From NCBI RefSeq assembly GCF_017377775.1, contig NZ_JAFVLN010000001.1, positions 992,001 to 1,056,000 on the forward strand: a stretch of DNA of 64,000 nucleotides. The letters are read 5' to 3'. A model generated the notes under the pieces. That model ran no database searches. It was not told where the DNA came from and saw nothing but the letters and a program-made list of their open reading frames with translations. Source of the stretch: Streptomyces sp. VRA16 Mangrove soil. GTDB lineage: Bacteria > Actinomycetota > Actinomycetes > Streptomycetales > Streptomycetaceae. Below are positions 1 to 8,703 of this stretch, piece after piece; within the stretch, counting starts at the first letter, position 1, and every line of letters starts with the position of its first letter. Made by a program: the position numbers and the translations under genes.

Positions 1-1
1 G

Positions 2-355
2 GGCGTCGTCCTCATGGACGAGCCCTTCGGCGCGCTCGACGCGCAGACCCGGCAGGTGCTCCAGCAGGAGACGGCCCGCATCTGGAGCGCGTCCGGCTGC
101 ACCGTCGTCTTCGTCACCCACGACATCGACGAGGCGATCCTCCTCGCCGACCGGATCGCCGTGATGACGGCGGGCCCCGCCGCGTCGATCAAGTCCCTGT
201 ACACGGTGGACCTGCCGCGCCCGCGCGACGAGTCCGACCCCGCAGCCCTGCGCCTGCGCAGCCAACTGCGCGAGGACATCGGAGAAGAGGTGCGCAAGGC
301 CATGCGTGATCAAGGACTCGACGACCGGCCCGACCGAGAGGCGAAGGGCGCATGA
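2..355 (+). CDS. ABC transporter ATP-binding protein (SsuB/TauB type), 3' part
   Basis: The gene enters the window from the left, so only its last 117 or so codons are visible. They begin just before the end of Walker B (LMDEPFGALD, with the D-loop) and include the H-loop (VTHDIDEA). The 'DEPFGALDAQTR' wording is typical of the nitrate/sulfonate/taurine importer ATPases. The stop overlaps the start of the next gene (ATGA), so the ATPase is translationally coupled to its permease. It should energise uptake of a small anion, sulfonate or riboflavin/thiamine-precursor-like solute. The substrate-binding protein, which would name the substrate, is outside the window. Confidence 0.93.
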   Translation, partial: GVVLMDEPFGALDAQTRQVLQQETARIWSASGCTVVFVTHDIDEAILLADRIAVMTAGPAASIKSLYTVDLPRPRDESDPAALRLRSQLREDIGEEVRKAMRDQGLDDRPDREAKGA

Positions 356-1182
356 CGATCACCACCACCGAGACCCCGGCCCCGGCCCGCACCCGCACCC
401 GCCCGCGGCGCACCAGCGGGGCCGGCGCCCAGGGGCTTCGCACCCTCGGCCTGTACGTCGTCGCCATCCTCGTCGGCCTGGGTGTCTGGCAGCTCGTGGC
501 CATGAAGTACGGCCCCTCCCTCGTGGCCTCCCCGAGCCAGACCCTGTCGGCCGCCCGCGAGCTGGCGTCCGACGGCACGCTGGGCAACTCGGTCATCGCC
601 TCCAGCCGCCGCATCCTGATCGGCTGGGGCCTCGGCGTCGTCGTGGGCGCCCCGGTCGGCCTGCTCATCGGGCAGATCAGGCTCGTGCGCCAGCTCCTGG
701 AGCCGTACATCGAGTTCTTCCGCTTCATCCCGCCGGTCGCCTTCGTGACCCTGGCGGTGGTGTGGCTGGGCATCGGCGAGACGTCGAAGGTCGTCCTGAT
801 CTTCTACACGGCTGTCTTCATCGTCACGCTCAACACCAGCGCCGGCGTCATGGCCGTCAACGAGAACAAGCTGCGGGCCGCCGCCAGCCTCGGAGCGAGC
901 CGCCGCCAGATCCTCCAGCGCGTCGTGCTGCCCTCCACCGTCCCGTACATCCTCACCGGCGCCCGGCTCGCCATGGGCAACAGCTTCCTGACGATCGTCT
1001 CCGCCGAGATCGTCGCCGCCCAGGTGGGCCTCGGCTCTCTGATCTGGACCTCCCGCAACTACGGCCGCATCGACTGGGTCTTCGTCGGCATCATCACGCT
1101 CGGCATCCTGGGCCTGGTCTACGACCGGATCCTGCGCCTGATCGCGATGCGTGTACTGCACAAGTATGGAGCTAAGGTGTAA
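352..1182 (+). CDS. ABC transporter permease (SsuC/TauC family)
   Basis: This 276-residue protein has a short Arg-rich cytoplasmic N-terminus and about six membrane segments, the first near residues 28-50. The EAA loop sits around residues 165-195 (AAASLGASRRQILQRVVLP), where the ATPase docks in BPD-transporter permeases. The length is usual for the family. The start overlaps the stop of the preceding ATPase by 4 bp, so both are one operon. The substrate cannot be read from the sequence; sulfonates, nitrate-like anions or a pyrimidine precursor are the family options. Confidence 0.93.
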   Translation: MTITTTETPAPARTRTRPRRTSGAGAQGLRTLGLYVVAILVGLGVWQLVAMKYGPSLVASPSQTLSAARELASDGTLGNSVIASSRRILIGWGLGVVVGAPVGLLIGQIRLVRQLLEPYIEFFRFIPPVAFVTLAVVWLGIGETSKVVLIFYTAVFIVTLNTSAGVMAVNENKLRAAASLGASRRQILQRVVLPSTVPYILTGARLAMGNSFLTIVSAEIVAAQVGLGSLIWTSRNYGRIDWVFVGIITLGILGLVYDRILRLIAMRVLHKYGAKV

Positions 1183-1281
1183 ACGAGGTCGCAGTGATCA
1201 CGGGGGGTCGGCGCACAGTCCAGTCGGTGCACTGCCCAGTCCGCGCACAGTCCAATGGGGGAAGAACGGAGACCACTGCAC

Positions 1282-2253
1282 GTGAGCACCACCTCGTCCA
1301 CATCGCGGGCCCTGTTTCTCGAGGAGTTCGGCATCCTGCCGCGCCTCGGCGAACGGCCCGTGCCCGAGCCGCGCCCCGGACACACCCTCGTCCGGGTGGC
1401 GGCGGCCACCGCCGCCCATCTGGACCTGAACATCCTCGACGGACAGTTCGGCATCCTGCCCGAGCTGCCGTTCATCCCCGGCACCCAGGGCAGCGGCTAT
1501 GTCGTCGCCTCGGACACCCACCCCGAGGGTGCCCTGGTCCGCCTGCGCGGCGAAGGTCTCGGCCTCAGCCGCGACGGCGCCTGGGCCGAGTACGCGCTCG
1601 TCCCGGACACCGCCGCGGAGGTCATGCCCGAGGGCACCGACCCTGCCCTCGCCTGCATCTACTTCTCCCCGGTCGGCACGGCCTGGGCGACCGTCCACGC
1701 GATCGCCCAGGTCAAGCCGGGGGAGCGGGTCCTTGTCACCGGCGCCTCCGGTGCGGTCGGCGCCGTGGCCGTACAGCTCGCGGCGCGGGCCGGCGCGGAG
1801 GTCATCGGCGCCGTCGGCCGCCCGGCGAAGCTGCCGCACGTGCCCGACGCCGCCAAGGCCCTGCTCGCCTCCGACCTCTCCGAGGAAGCGATCGGCGGCA
1901 AGGTCGACGTCCTCATCGACACGGTCGGCGGCCAGATCCTCCGGGACGCCCTCACCCTGGTCCGCCCGCGCGGCCGCGCCGCGCTCCTCGGTTACACGGC
2001 CGGCCGCGAGCTCACCCTGGACCTCGCGGACTTCTTCCTCGCGGACGTCACCCTCCTGCCCGTGAACATGATGAGCCGCGGCCCGGAGGTCGCCTCCGAG
2101 GTGCTGAGCCTTTTGCCGGACCTGTCGTCCGGTGCGCTGACGCTGCCGTACGAGCGGTACGGGATGGACGCGCTCGGCGAGGCCGTGGAGCGGCTGCGCT
2201 CGGGCGCGGCGGTCGGCAAGATCGTGCTCGACATGGAGCACACCGGCAACTGA
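1282..2253 (+). CDS. Zinc-independent MDR alcohol dehydrogenase / quinone oxidoreductase-like protein
   Basis: This is a medium-chain reductase of 323 residues from the chosen GTG, which has GGAGA about 9 bases upstream; an in-frame ATG at 1255 would add nine residues. A GroES-like domain comes first, then a Rossmann fold with a glycine-rich NADP-binding turn (TGASGAVGAVAVQLA) near residue 154. The Cys/His zinc ligands of true alcohol dehydrogenases are absent, as in quinone oxidoreductases. It lies about 100 bases after the transporter permease on the same strand, so co-transcription is possible. A strong hairpin follows the gene. The substrate is unknown. Confidence 0.85.
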   Translation: MSTTSSTSRALFLEEFGILPRLGERPVPEPRPGHTLVRVAAATAAHLDLNILDGQFGILPELPFIPGTQGSGYVVASDTHPEGALVRLRGEGLGLSRDGAWAEYALVPDTAAEVMPEGTDPALACIYFSPVGTAWATVHAIAQVKPGERVLVTGASGAVGAVAVQLAARAGAEVIGAVGRPAKLPHVPDAAKALLASDLSEEAIGGKVDVLIDTVGGQILRDALTLVRPRGRAALLGYTAGRELTLDLADFFLADVTLLPVNMMSRGPEVASEVLSLLPDLSSGALTLPYERYGMDALGEAVERLRSGAAVGKIVLDMEHTGN

Positions 2254-2280
2254 GCCGAACGCTCTCCGCACGCACAACCA

Positions 2281-2310
2281 AAGGGCCCCCTCCCGCCGGA
2301 GGGGGCCCTT
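2281..2310. terminator. Hairpin between convergent genes
   Basis: A perfect inverted repeat with arms AAGGGCCCCCTC and GAGGGGGCCCTT (12 bp) encloses a six-base loop. It lies between the convergent oxidoreductase and carboxylesterase genes and could stop transcription from both sides. It has no U-tract, as is common in Streptomyces. Confidence 0.85.
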
Positions 2311-2323
2311 CGTCGGTGCTGGA

Positions 2324-3961
2324 TCAGGACTGCGCAACGCCTGCCTGCGCGGCGAGCTTGTCCGCGTCGAGAGGGAGCCAGTCATAGTCGATCGAGTTCC
2401 AGAAGGCGCACTGGCGGCGCGCCTCGTACACGCCGGTCTTCAGCGCCTGGCTCTCACCTCCGGGCAGCAGGGACATGAACCGTCCGGCCCGGAACAAAGG
2501 CCAGGCGGCGAGCCCGGGAGCGGCGGGGTTCCCGTGCTTCACGAACGAGCCCCAGTAGCGCACCATCTCGCTGGACAGCTGCTGCTGCGCGGGAGTCAGC
2601 AGCGCCGAGGTCGCCGAGGAGGGCATCAGGTACGGAAACTCGCTGCCGTGCGACGCGCCCGCGTCGAAGCCACTCGACGAGGACCCGCCTGTGGGCGGGT
2701 GCGGGTCGTTGAACTCGTAGTAGTACGTGCGCGGTTGACGCTTCGAGAACTGGGCGGTGAGGCTCAGATACTGGCAGCCCCCGAGTCCGTAAAAGGCGCT
2801 GCTGTCGCCCCACAGGGCACCGAACGCGTAGGCCCCGGTGTACGCGTCGCCGTAGGCGCTGAACGGATAGTGCGCGAGGACGGCGTCGGCCTCGTCCCCG
2901 AACTCGATGCGCACTGCCTTCTCGTACTGGTCCTTCGTCGCGTTCGCGAACGGCCGCGCCCAACTGCGTATTTCGTCACGCGTGTGGCCGATGAGGAGAG
3001 GGACGTTCGCGGTCCGGCCGGTGCGTACGGCCTCGAGCGGAGCGACGGGCAGTTCGGGAGTCCCGGCCGTGGGAAGCGGGCCGCTCAGGATGCCGCCGAT
3101 GAAGTCCTTTGCCGCGGACTGGAGTTCACTGGCCGGCTTGTTGCGCAGGCAGGCCAGATCGGGCGCGGTGGCGGAGCAGCCTGCGGCCGTCGCGTACTTC
3201 TTTCCACGGGCGACGGCCTGCTCGACCGTGTAGCTCGGGCATCCGCCGCTCTGGATGATCGCGCCCGAGAACAGTCCACGCGCCGAAGGCGAGGACATCA
3301 GCGCGCAGACGGAGTGGCCACCGGCCGACAGGCCGCCGATGGTGACCCGGCTCGCGTCGCCGCCGAACGCGCCGATGTTGCGCTGCGTCCAGCGCAGCGC
3401 CGCCTCCTGGTCGAGCAGGCCGTAGTTGCCCGCGCCCTGCTTGCTCAGCCCGGGCAGGTCGAGGAAGCCGAACACGCCGAGGCGGTAGTTGATCGTGACG
3501 ACCACGACGTTGTTGGTCCGGGCGATCAGCGAGCCGTCCTGCGTGTCCCCGGAACCGGAGGAGAAGCCGCCGCCGTGGATCCAGAACATCACCGGCAGCG
3601 GCCGGTCGGTCCTTTTGGCAGGCGTGTAGACGTTCAGGTAGAGGCAGTCCTCACTCATTCCCGGGTTCGTGTTGCTGCCGTTCTGGAGGCAGCGGGGGCC
3701 GGAGGACGTGGCCGACCGGGTGCCCGTCCACGCGGCGGCGGGTGCCGGCGGCTGCCAGCGTCCGGTGCCGACGGGCGGAGCAGCGTACGGGATGCCGTAG
3801 AAGCGGTCGACGTCGGCGGCCGTGGCTCCGGCGACCAGGCCCTTGTCGGTGGCGACCGTCAAGGACCGTGCGCCGGCGGACGCCGGCACGGCCGATATGA
3901 GGGTGAGCAGGAAGAGGAAGCTCGCCAGCCAGGCGAGTCTCTGTCGGACAGTGGAACCCAC
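2324..3961 (-). CDS. Secreted type-B carboxylesterase
   Basis: An alpha/beta-hydrolase of the carboxylesterase type B family (PnbA/cholinesterase clan), 545 residues from a GTG preceded by AGGAGA. A Sec signal peptide covers residues 1 to about 30 (Arg residues, then LAWLASFLFLLTLISAV, then PASA). The type-B signature EDCLYLNVYTP is present, the nucleophile elbow is GLSAGG (Ser near 213), and a catalytic His is likely in ASHGSEFPY. It should hydrolyse esters outside the cell. A longer frame upstream crosses low-complexity DNA and lacks a better start. It is flanked by convergent and divergent genes, so it is monocistronic. Confidence 0.92.
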   Translation of the reverse strand: MGSTVRQRLAWLASFLFLLTLISAVPASAGARSLTVATDKGLVAGATAADVDRFYGIPYAAPPVGTGRWQPPAPAAAWTGTRSATSSGPRCLQNGSNTNPGMSEDCLYLNVYTPAKRTDRPLPVMFWIHGGGFSSGSGDTQDGSLIARTNNVVVVTINYRLGVFGFLDLPGLSKQGAGNYGLLDQEAALRWTQRNIGAFGGDASRVTIGGLSAGGHSVCALMSSPSARGLFSGAIIQSGGCPSYTVEQAVARGKKYATAAGCSATAPDLACLRNKPASELQSAAKDFIGGILSGPLPTAGTPELPVAPLEAVRTGRTANVPLLIGHTRDEIRSWARPFANATKDQYEKAVRIEFGDEADAVLAHYPFSAYGDAYTGAYAFGALWGDSSAFYGLGGCQYLSLTAQFSKRQPRTYYYEFNDPHPPTGGSSSSGFDAGASHGSEFPYLMPSSATSALLTPAQQQLSSEMVRYWGSFVKHGNPAAPGLAAWPLFRAGRFMSLLPGGESQALKTGVYEARRQCAFWNSIDYDWLPLDADKLAAQAGVAQS

Positions 3962-4448
3962 TGGGTCTCCTGAGAGGTAGGAGCGATGAAAGGAGCCATG
4001 GTTTTCCTCAAGCGGCGGGCGCACGACGTTTCCGTTCCGCTCCCCGGACCCCTCTGTGTGCAACTGGCCCTCTGCGATGTGTAGTTGGGTGGCCGGCGCT
4101 TGCGTACTGCTCCTGGCTGCGGACGGTCCGGGCCGGGATCGGTGAAGCCGCGCCCGACCACGTGCAGCACGCTGGTCTACGTCTGCGCCTACGTCTGCGC
4201 CTGCGCCTGCGCCTGCGCCTGCGGGCGTGGCGCCCCCCGGGCCGGGGCGGCCAGGAGAATGCGGCACATGGGCGGCTCGTCCCCGACCGGCAGGAGGAGG
4301 CGTGACGGGTCGCGACGCGCCCTGTCGAGACCCGCGCCCCGAGGCGGATGGCGCACGGCGGTGCGGCGGGCTCGGGCCGGCGCTCGGCGTCGCGGCTGCT
4401 GAACGTCACGCCGTGACTGGCATCGGCATCATGGGGAAGGAGATACGT
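3962..4448. other. Non-coding interval between esterase and tspO
   Basis: About 490 bases separate the divergent esterase and TspO genes. I see no credible gene here: open frames are Arg/Gly/Pro-rich and depend on the TGCGCC repeat at 4178-4224. The interval should carry both promoters. A strong ribosome-binding site (GGGGAAGGAG) sits at 4433-4442, six bases before the tspO start. Confidence 0.5.
4178..4224. repeat. TACGTCTGCGCC / TGCGCC simple repeat
   Basis: Two 12-base units (TACGTCTGCGCC) run into several 6-base TGCGCC units. The array lies between two divergent genes and looks like a slippage-prone microsatellite. Confidence 0.85.
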
Positions 4449-4964
4449 ATGAGGCTGGCGAGAGCTTTGTCGAGTTCGGCGCGTGACCGGTCGCAATCTG
4501 GTGCGCTGCGCAGCTACGGGCCCGTGAGTGCCGCTGTAGTGACAGCGGCGGCGCTGGGCTCGGTCGCCATTGATCCGAGCGATCCCTGGTACCGCTCCTT
4601 GAGAAAGCCTCCGTGGCAGCCTCCGCCAGCCGCTTTCGGTTTCGTCTGGACGCCGCTGTACATCTCGATTGCAGCGGCTGGAGGACGCACCCTGCAGCGC
4701 GCTCCGGCAGGGGAGCGTGCACCCTGGGGATCCGCGCTGGCGGTCAATCTGGCCTTGAACGCGGCGTTCGGCTGGTCGTTCTTCAAGGCTCGCACCCCGT
4801 ACGCGGGCCTGGCCGTCACCGCAGCCACGGCCCTCTCGTCCTGGGATCTGGTGCGCCGCAGCGCACGCATCGACCGAGGTGCGGCAGCAGCCCTCGTGCC
4901 GTATGCACTGTGGTGTACCTTCGCCACCGCCCTCAACGCTGACATCGCACGGCGCAACAGGTAG
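4449..4964 (+). CDS. tspO: TspO/MBR family tryptophan-rich sensory protein
   Basis: A 171-residue membrane protein with about five transmembrane helices, the usual TspO length after a short N-terminal extension. The family signature is clear: DPSDPWYRSLRKPPWQPP followed by FGFVWTPLY, then Asn/Trp-rich helices (LNAAFGWSFF, ALNADIARRN). TspO proteins bind and may degrade tetrapyrroles and respond to oxygen or stress. The ATG has GGGGAAGGAG six bases upstream, which rejects the longer reading upstream. It is the first gene of the stress-related block. Its ligand here is unknown. Confidence 0.9.
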   Translation: MRLARALSSSARDRSQSGALRSYGPVSAAVVTAAALGSVAIDPSDPWYRSLRKPPWQPPPAAFGFVWTPLYISIAAAGGRTLQRAPAGERAPWGSALAVNLALNAAFGWSFFKARTPYAGLAVTAATALSSWDLVRRSARIDRGAAAALVPYALWCTFATALNADIARRNR

Positions 4965-5032
4965 CCACTGGATTCGAGCACATCGAAGGGGTGTGGGCCC
5001 GCGGCGGAGAGCGGATGCCCGGCGGTGCCGGG

Positions 5033-5926
5033 TCAGCCGACGGCGAGCAGTACGGAGGCCGCTGCCGTGCCCACCAGCCCGACCATCTGGCGCCGGTCGA
5101 CTCGCTCGTGCAGCCGGATCAGCCCCAGTACCACCGGCAGCGCCGGGTAGAGGGAGGCGAGGACGACAGCGATGGCGAGCATCTGCTGCCGGGTGGCGAG
5201 CAGGTACAGGCTCAGGCCCAGCGCCGCACCGGCTCCGATGAGGAGCGCTTGAGCCCCGCGCAAAGGCGGCACGCGCAGATGGCGTGCCGCGCTCGGCAGG
5301 AGAACCACCACGGCGGCGAGCCGGCCCGCGGCCACCGGCCAGAGACCGCTGGCGGCTCCCGCTTGCGCCAGCGCCAGATACTGCACGGCGACGCCCGCGC
5401 TCGCCAACAGGCCGTCCGCCGTACCCTTGGCGTTCTCCCCTCCCCGCCTCCGCGGGCCGATGACGTGCCCACCCGAGACGAGCCACAGGGCGGGCCCCGT
5501 GGCGGCGATGCCCGCCCAGGCCAGGAGCGTAGGCCGGTCCCCAAGAAAGACAACTCCGGTGAGCACGGAGAGGACCACGGAGGTCACGGCACTCACAGGC
5601 ACCACCACGGTCATCGCGCCTCGGCTCAGCCCACGGTTCAGGCACAGCATCGCCGCGGCGCTGCCGACTCCCGACACGGCGCCCCAGCCCAGGTCCGCGG
5701 GACGGACGGAGGAGGCGGGGACGAGGAGAGCCACGATCACGGCGACCAGCAAGCCGCCCAGCTGGCCGAGGAGGGTGACCGCGGTGAAGGGGATACGGCG
5801 GGACAACAGCCCGCCGGCGAAGTCGACAACGCCGTAGCAAGCGGCCGAGAGCAGTGCTAACAGGGGAGCCACCCGTCTCTGGTTACCCGGATCGCGGAGT
5901 GAGAAGCGTGTGCCACGGACGGACAT
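5033..5926 (-). CDS. DMT-superfamily (EamA) transporter
   Basis: A 297-residue inner-membrane protein with ten predicted helices in two EamA repeats. The first repeat starts around residue 20 (APLLALLSAACYGVVDFAGG) and the second around residue 155. The C-terminus ends with LVGTAAASVLLAVG. Such proteins export amino acids, metabolites or drugs; nothing here identifies the cargo. The start is uncertain: ATG at 5926 is chosen, with alternatives at 5941 and a GTG nearer the first helix. The N-terminus lies against the divergent racemase-like gene, so both promoters share a short region. Confidence 0.85.
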   Translation of the reverse strand: MSVRGTRFSLRDPGNQRRVAPLLALLSAACYGVVDFAGGLLSRRIPFTAVTLLGQLGGLLVAVIVALLVPASSVRPADLGWGAVSGVGSAAAMLCLNRGLSRGAMTVVVPVSAVTSVVLSVLTGVVFLGDRPTLLAWAGIAATGPALWLVSGGHVIGPRRRGGENAKGTADGLLASAGVAVQYLALAQAGAASGLWPVAAGRLAAVVVLLPSAARHLRVPPLRGAQALLIGAGAALGLSLYLLATRQQMLAIAVVLASLYPALPVVLGLIRLHERVDRRQMVGLVGTAAASVLLAVG

Positions 5927-6014
5927 GCGTGGCGCAGTCACCGGACCGGTCGGCTGCCTGTCGCTGTCGGCTCGGGCAGCGCGGCGTGTGAAACAGCTCG
6001 TTAGCCTCGGTGGT

Positions 6015-6743
6015 ATGGGTCCACGAAACCTCGGTCCTGCGACGAAACGACATGTCGGCGTGGTCGCCTCCTACGACTTCACGCGTCGGGCGGAGCTGCG
6101 CCGCTGGATCCCGCCGAGTGTGACCTGCACGCTGACTTTCACCGAAGAGGTTTCCTACCAGGACAATCTGGAGCTGGTCTCCCGCCTCGGCCGACCGAAT
6201 CTGCTGGCAGGGCCGGTACGCGAGTTGGTGGATCGCGGAGCGGAGGCCGTGGCCTATCTGTGCACCGCGTGCAGCTTCGTCAACGGTGTGGCTGGTGAGC
6301 GGGCGTTGCGGGACACGATGACGGAACACGGCGCGCGGCAGGCGCTGACGACCAGCAGTGCGATCATTGCCGCCCTCCGTGCCGTCGGGGCCCGTCGGCT
6401 CGCCGTGGTGCACCCTTACCAGGAGCCGGTCGATCGTCTGCTGGCCACGTACCTCGAGGCCTCCGGGTTCGATGTCGTCGCGCTCTCGTCGCTGGGCCTC
6501 GACGCGGTGGAAGATGTCTACACCGTGGACGAGCAGCGGGTGCAGGAAACTGTCGTCGCCGGAGATCACTCCGCAGCGGATGCGCTGCTCATCAGCTGCA
6601 CCGCTGTGCCCACCTACGAGGCCCTTCCCCACCTGGAAGAACGTCTCGGCAAACCCGTCATCAGCGCGAATCAGGCCACCTCGTGCGCGCTGCTGGCTGC
6701 TGTGGGCGTACGAGCGTGCGGCCCAGGGCAGCGGCTCCTGTGA
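6015..6743 (+). CDS. Asp/Glu racemase superfamily (maleate isomerase / arylmalonate decarboxylase-like)
   Basis: A 242-residue protein beginning GPRNLGPATKRHVGVVASYD. Two cysteine motifs match the paired catalytic Cys of maleate isomerase-type enzymes: LCTACSF near residue 82 and SCTAVPT near residue 196. The length fits this family. It would act in the cytoplasm on a small dicarboxylate. The ATG at 6015 is chosen because homologous sequence starts there; frame upstream adds Arg-rich residues. It is divergent from the DMT transporter, so export of its product is conceivable but unproven. Confidence 0.8.
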   Translation: MGPRNLGPATKRHVGVVASYDFTRRAELRRWIPPSVTCTLTFTEEVSYQDNLELVSRLGRPNLLAGPVRELVDRGAEAVAYLCTACSFVNGVAGERALRDTMTEHGARQALTTSSAIIAALRAVGARRLAVVHPYQEPVDRLLATYLEASGFDVVALSSLGLDAVEDVYTVDEQRVQETVVAGDHSAADALLISCTAVPTYEALPHLEERLGKPVISANQATSCALLAAVGVRACGPGQRLL

Positions 6744-6957
6744 CCGGCGCGGGCCGAGCGGGTCACACCTGACGCCTTGAGAAGGACAGGCCGGGTTCTG
6801 CACGGGATGCGAGCCGGGACGGCCACCGCCGGTGTGGCGTGGCGGCGGCCGTCGGGCGCGCGGGACCCAAGCTCCCCGGCCCGGCCCACCGCGTGGGGTT
6901 CGCCTGCGGTCCAGGGCGCGGGAGGCGACCTCGTTCTTCGAGGGGCGTGATCAGGTG

Positions 6958-6982
6958 GTTTCGTCGTCGGCTTGCTGGCTAC
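6958..6982 (+). promoter_or_regulatory. Candidate sigma-B-type promoter for the SDR gene
   Basis: GTTT, a 15-base spacer and GGCTAC stand about 50 bases before the SDR start. This is one mismatch from the sigma-B consensus known in S. coelicolor (GNNT, 14-16 bases, GGGTAC/T). The match is by eye only. Confidence 0.4.
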
Positions 6983-7031
6983 GCGGAAGAGGTCAACCGA
7001 CCGACAACCTTGTGAGCTGGAGGTTTACCCG

Positions 7032-7946
7032 ATGGCAGATACAGGTGAGGATTCTTCCGCTCGGCCGGGTGAGGCAACTGAACCGAGGCCGCCGTACCGG
7101 TTCGAGCGGCAAGAACGGCCGGGGCTTGAGGCGAAGATGTCGACGCCTCCGCGCTACCGGGCCCCCGACTATCGAGGCTCGGGCAAGCTGCGTGGCAAGA
7201 TCGCGCTGATCACGGGCGGAGACTCGGGGATCGGCAGGGCAGTGGCCGTGCTCTATGCACGCGAGGGCGCCGACGTGGCGATTGTCTACCTGCCCGAGGA
7301 ACAAGAGGACGCCGAGCAGACACGCGGCGTCGTCGAGGAAGAGGGGCAACGGTGCCTGCTCGTCCCGGGTGATCTGTGCGACCCGGACTTCTGCCAGGAG
7401 GCGGTCGACGCGACCGTTCGGGAATTGGGCGGCTTGAACATCCTGGTCAGCAACGCGGCGCGGCTCAACAGCCAGAACAGCCTCGACGACCTGAACTTCC
7501 GGGAGTTCGAACTGGCGTTCAAGACGAACGTCTACGCCTACTTCCACCTCGTCCTCGCCTGCCTGCCCCACCTCGAGCGGGGGGACGCGATCATCGCGAC
7601 GGCCTCGGAGGAGGGCCTCAAGGGCAGCGACATGATGATGGACTACGCGGCATCGAAGGCCGCGCAGATCATCTTCACCAAGTCCATCGCCTCTCATCTC
7701 GCCCGGCGTGGCGTGCGTGCCAACGTCGTGGCGCCCGGTCCGACCTGGACTGTTCTCAATCTGGCCGGCCAGCGCTTTCCCGACGACTACCTCGAGAAGA
7801 ATCTCGCCTCGTCCGACCCGATGGCGCGCGCGGCCCAGCCCGAGGAACTCGCTCCCGCCTACGTCTACCTCGCCTCGGAAGTCGACTCCAGCTACACGAT
7901 CGGGGAGACCATCGCGGTCACCGGCGGGATGACCGACACCCGTTGA
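7032..7946 (+). CDS. Short-chain dehydrogenase/reductase of the general-stress (GS39/YghA-like) group
   Basis: A 304-residue SDR. The first 45 residues carry the extension typical of stress SDRs (PPYRFERQERPGLEAKM, later DYRGSGKLRGK), then the cofactor motif TGGDSGIGRAVA, SNAA, and the active-site YxxxK in MDYAASKAA. The catalytic Ser is in the TASEEG segment. The ATG has CTGGAGG about 8 bases upstream. It should reduce or oxidise a small carbonyl or alcohol with NAD(P). Relatives belong to general-stress regulons, in keeping with the promoter-like sequence upstream. The substrate is unknown. Confidence 0.88.
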   Translation: MADTGEDSSARPGEATEPRPPYRFERQERPGLEAKMSTPPRYRAPDYRGSGKLRGKIALITGGDSGIGRAVAVLYAREGADVAIVYLPEEQEDAEQTRGVVEEEGQRCLLVPGDLCDPDFCQEAVDATVRELGGLNILVSNAARLNSQNSLDDLNFREFELAFKTNVYAYFHLVLACLPHLERGDAIIATASEEGLKGSDMMMDYAASKAAQIIFTKSIASHLARRGVRANVVAPGPTWTVLNLAGQRFPDDYLEKNLASSDPMARAAQPEELAPAYVYLASEVDSSYTIGETIAVTGGMTDTR

Positions 7947-8021
7947 GGGGGCGCCGAGGCAGCCGAGGTTAGTCCGGCGTTCCGTGCGGGGAAGGAGGAG
8001 GCGGGCGGTCTGGCAGCAGCC

Positions 8022-8395
8022 CCTTCGAGAGCTCCGGTGCTGGAAGCCGTGGACGCGCACCGCCGTCGCACGATCTGCTGGCGTCCGGCGGCCTGGACGA
8101 CCGCCGGACGCGCGGGGGCTACTTGCAGGACGCGGAGCAGCTCATGGCCGACGCGGTCCACGCCGACCACACGTTCTTCACCACCTGTGGCAGCTCCCTG
8201 TCGGTGAAGGCCGCCATGCTGTCGGTAGCCGGGCCTGAGCAGAAACCGGTCATCGGGCCTGTATGCCCGCAAGTCCGTCGTGGCCGCGCTGATCCTGTCC
8301 GGGATCGAGCCGGTGTGGGTGGGCCCCCGCTGGGACGGGGAGCGGCATCTGGCCCACCCGCCCTCCGCGGAGGAGCGACCATCGAGAAGTGGAGG
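8022..8395 (+). pseudogene. Decayed Orn/Lys/Arg decarboxylase-like gene (PLP fold type I)
   Basis: Pieces of the N-terminal half of an actinobacterial Orn/Lys/Arg-decarboxylase-like protein are readable in order but in different frames. PSRAPVLEAVDAHRR (about 8022-8066) is in one frame. HDLLASGGLDDRRTRGGY through HADHTFFTTCGSSLSVKAAM (8069 to about 8245) is in another. KSVVAALILSGIEPVW to HLAHPPSAEE (about 8262-8373) is back in the first. The stretch between the first two pieces, normally holding a PPGHK-type motif, is deleted. The lysine-binding PLP domain and C-terminus are missing. Purine-rich DNA at 7991-8000 may be the relic ribosome-binding site. No functional protein can result. Confidence 0.85.
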
Positions 8396-8487
8396 AGACG
8401 TTCGCCCGGTTCGACAAGGCCGTCCCCGGCAGCGAAGAGCGCAAGCAGATCAACAAACTGCTCGCCCCAGCCGCGCGTCACGCATGA
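8392..8487 (+). pseudogene. C-terminal remnant of an unidentified protein
   Basis: Directly after the decarboxylase remnant, a frame reads EETFARFDKAVPGSEERKQ and then INKLLAPAARHA before a TGA at 8485. The amphipathic, charged sequence with Streptomyces codon bias looks like a real C-terminus. It has no start of its own and no ribosome-binding site. I do not recognise the family. It may be joined to the decarboxylase remnant by the deletion that destroyed both. Confidence 0.35.
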
Positions 8488-8703
8488 GGACGCGGCCGTC
8501 GCTCCGCACGGTGAGCCCGAGGGGAGGCCGCCGGTGCGCCCCGCCGCTCGACGGCGCAGGGCGGCTTCGGGTCCACGCGCAGGATGCGACCGTCCTCGGC
8601 ACCGGTCAGGAGACGGCCTGGCCGTTGTGCGGGCCCCGGCCGATGATGACGCGGTGCCGTACGACCAGTGGGCGCGGTTCGGCCGTGGACCGCTGGGACG
8701 GCG

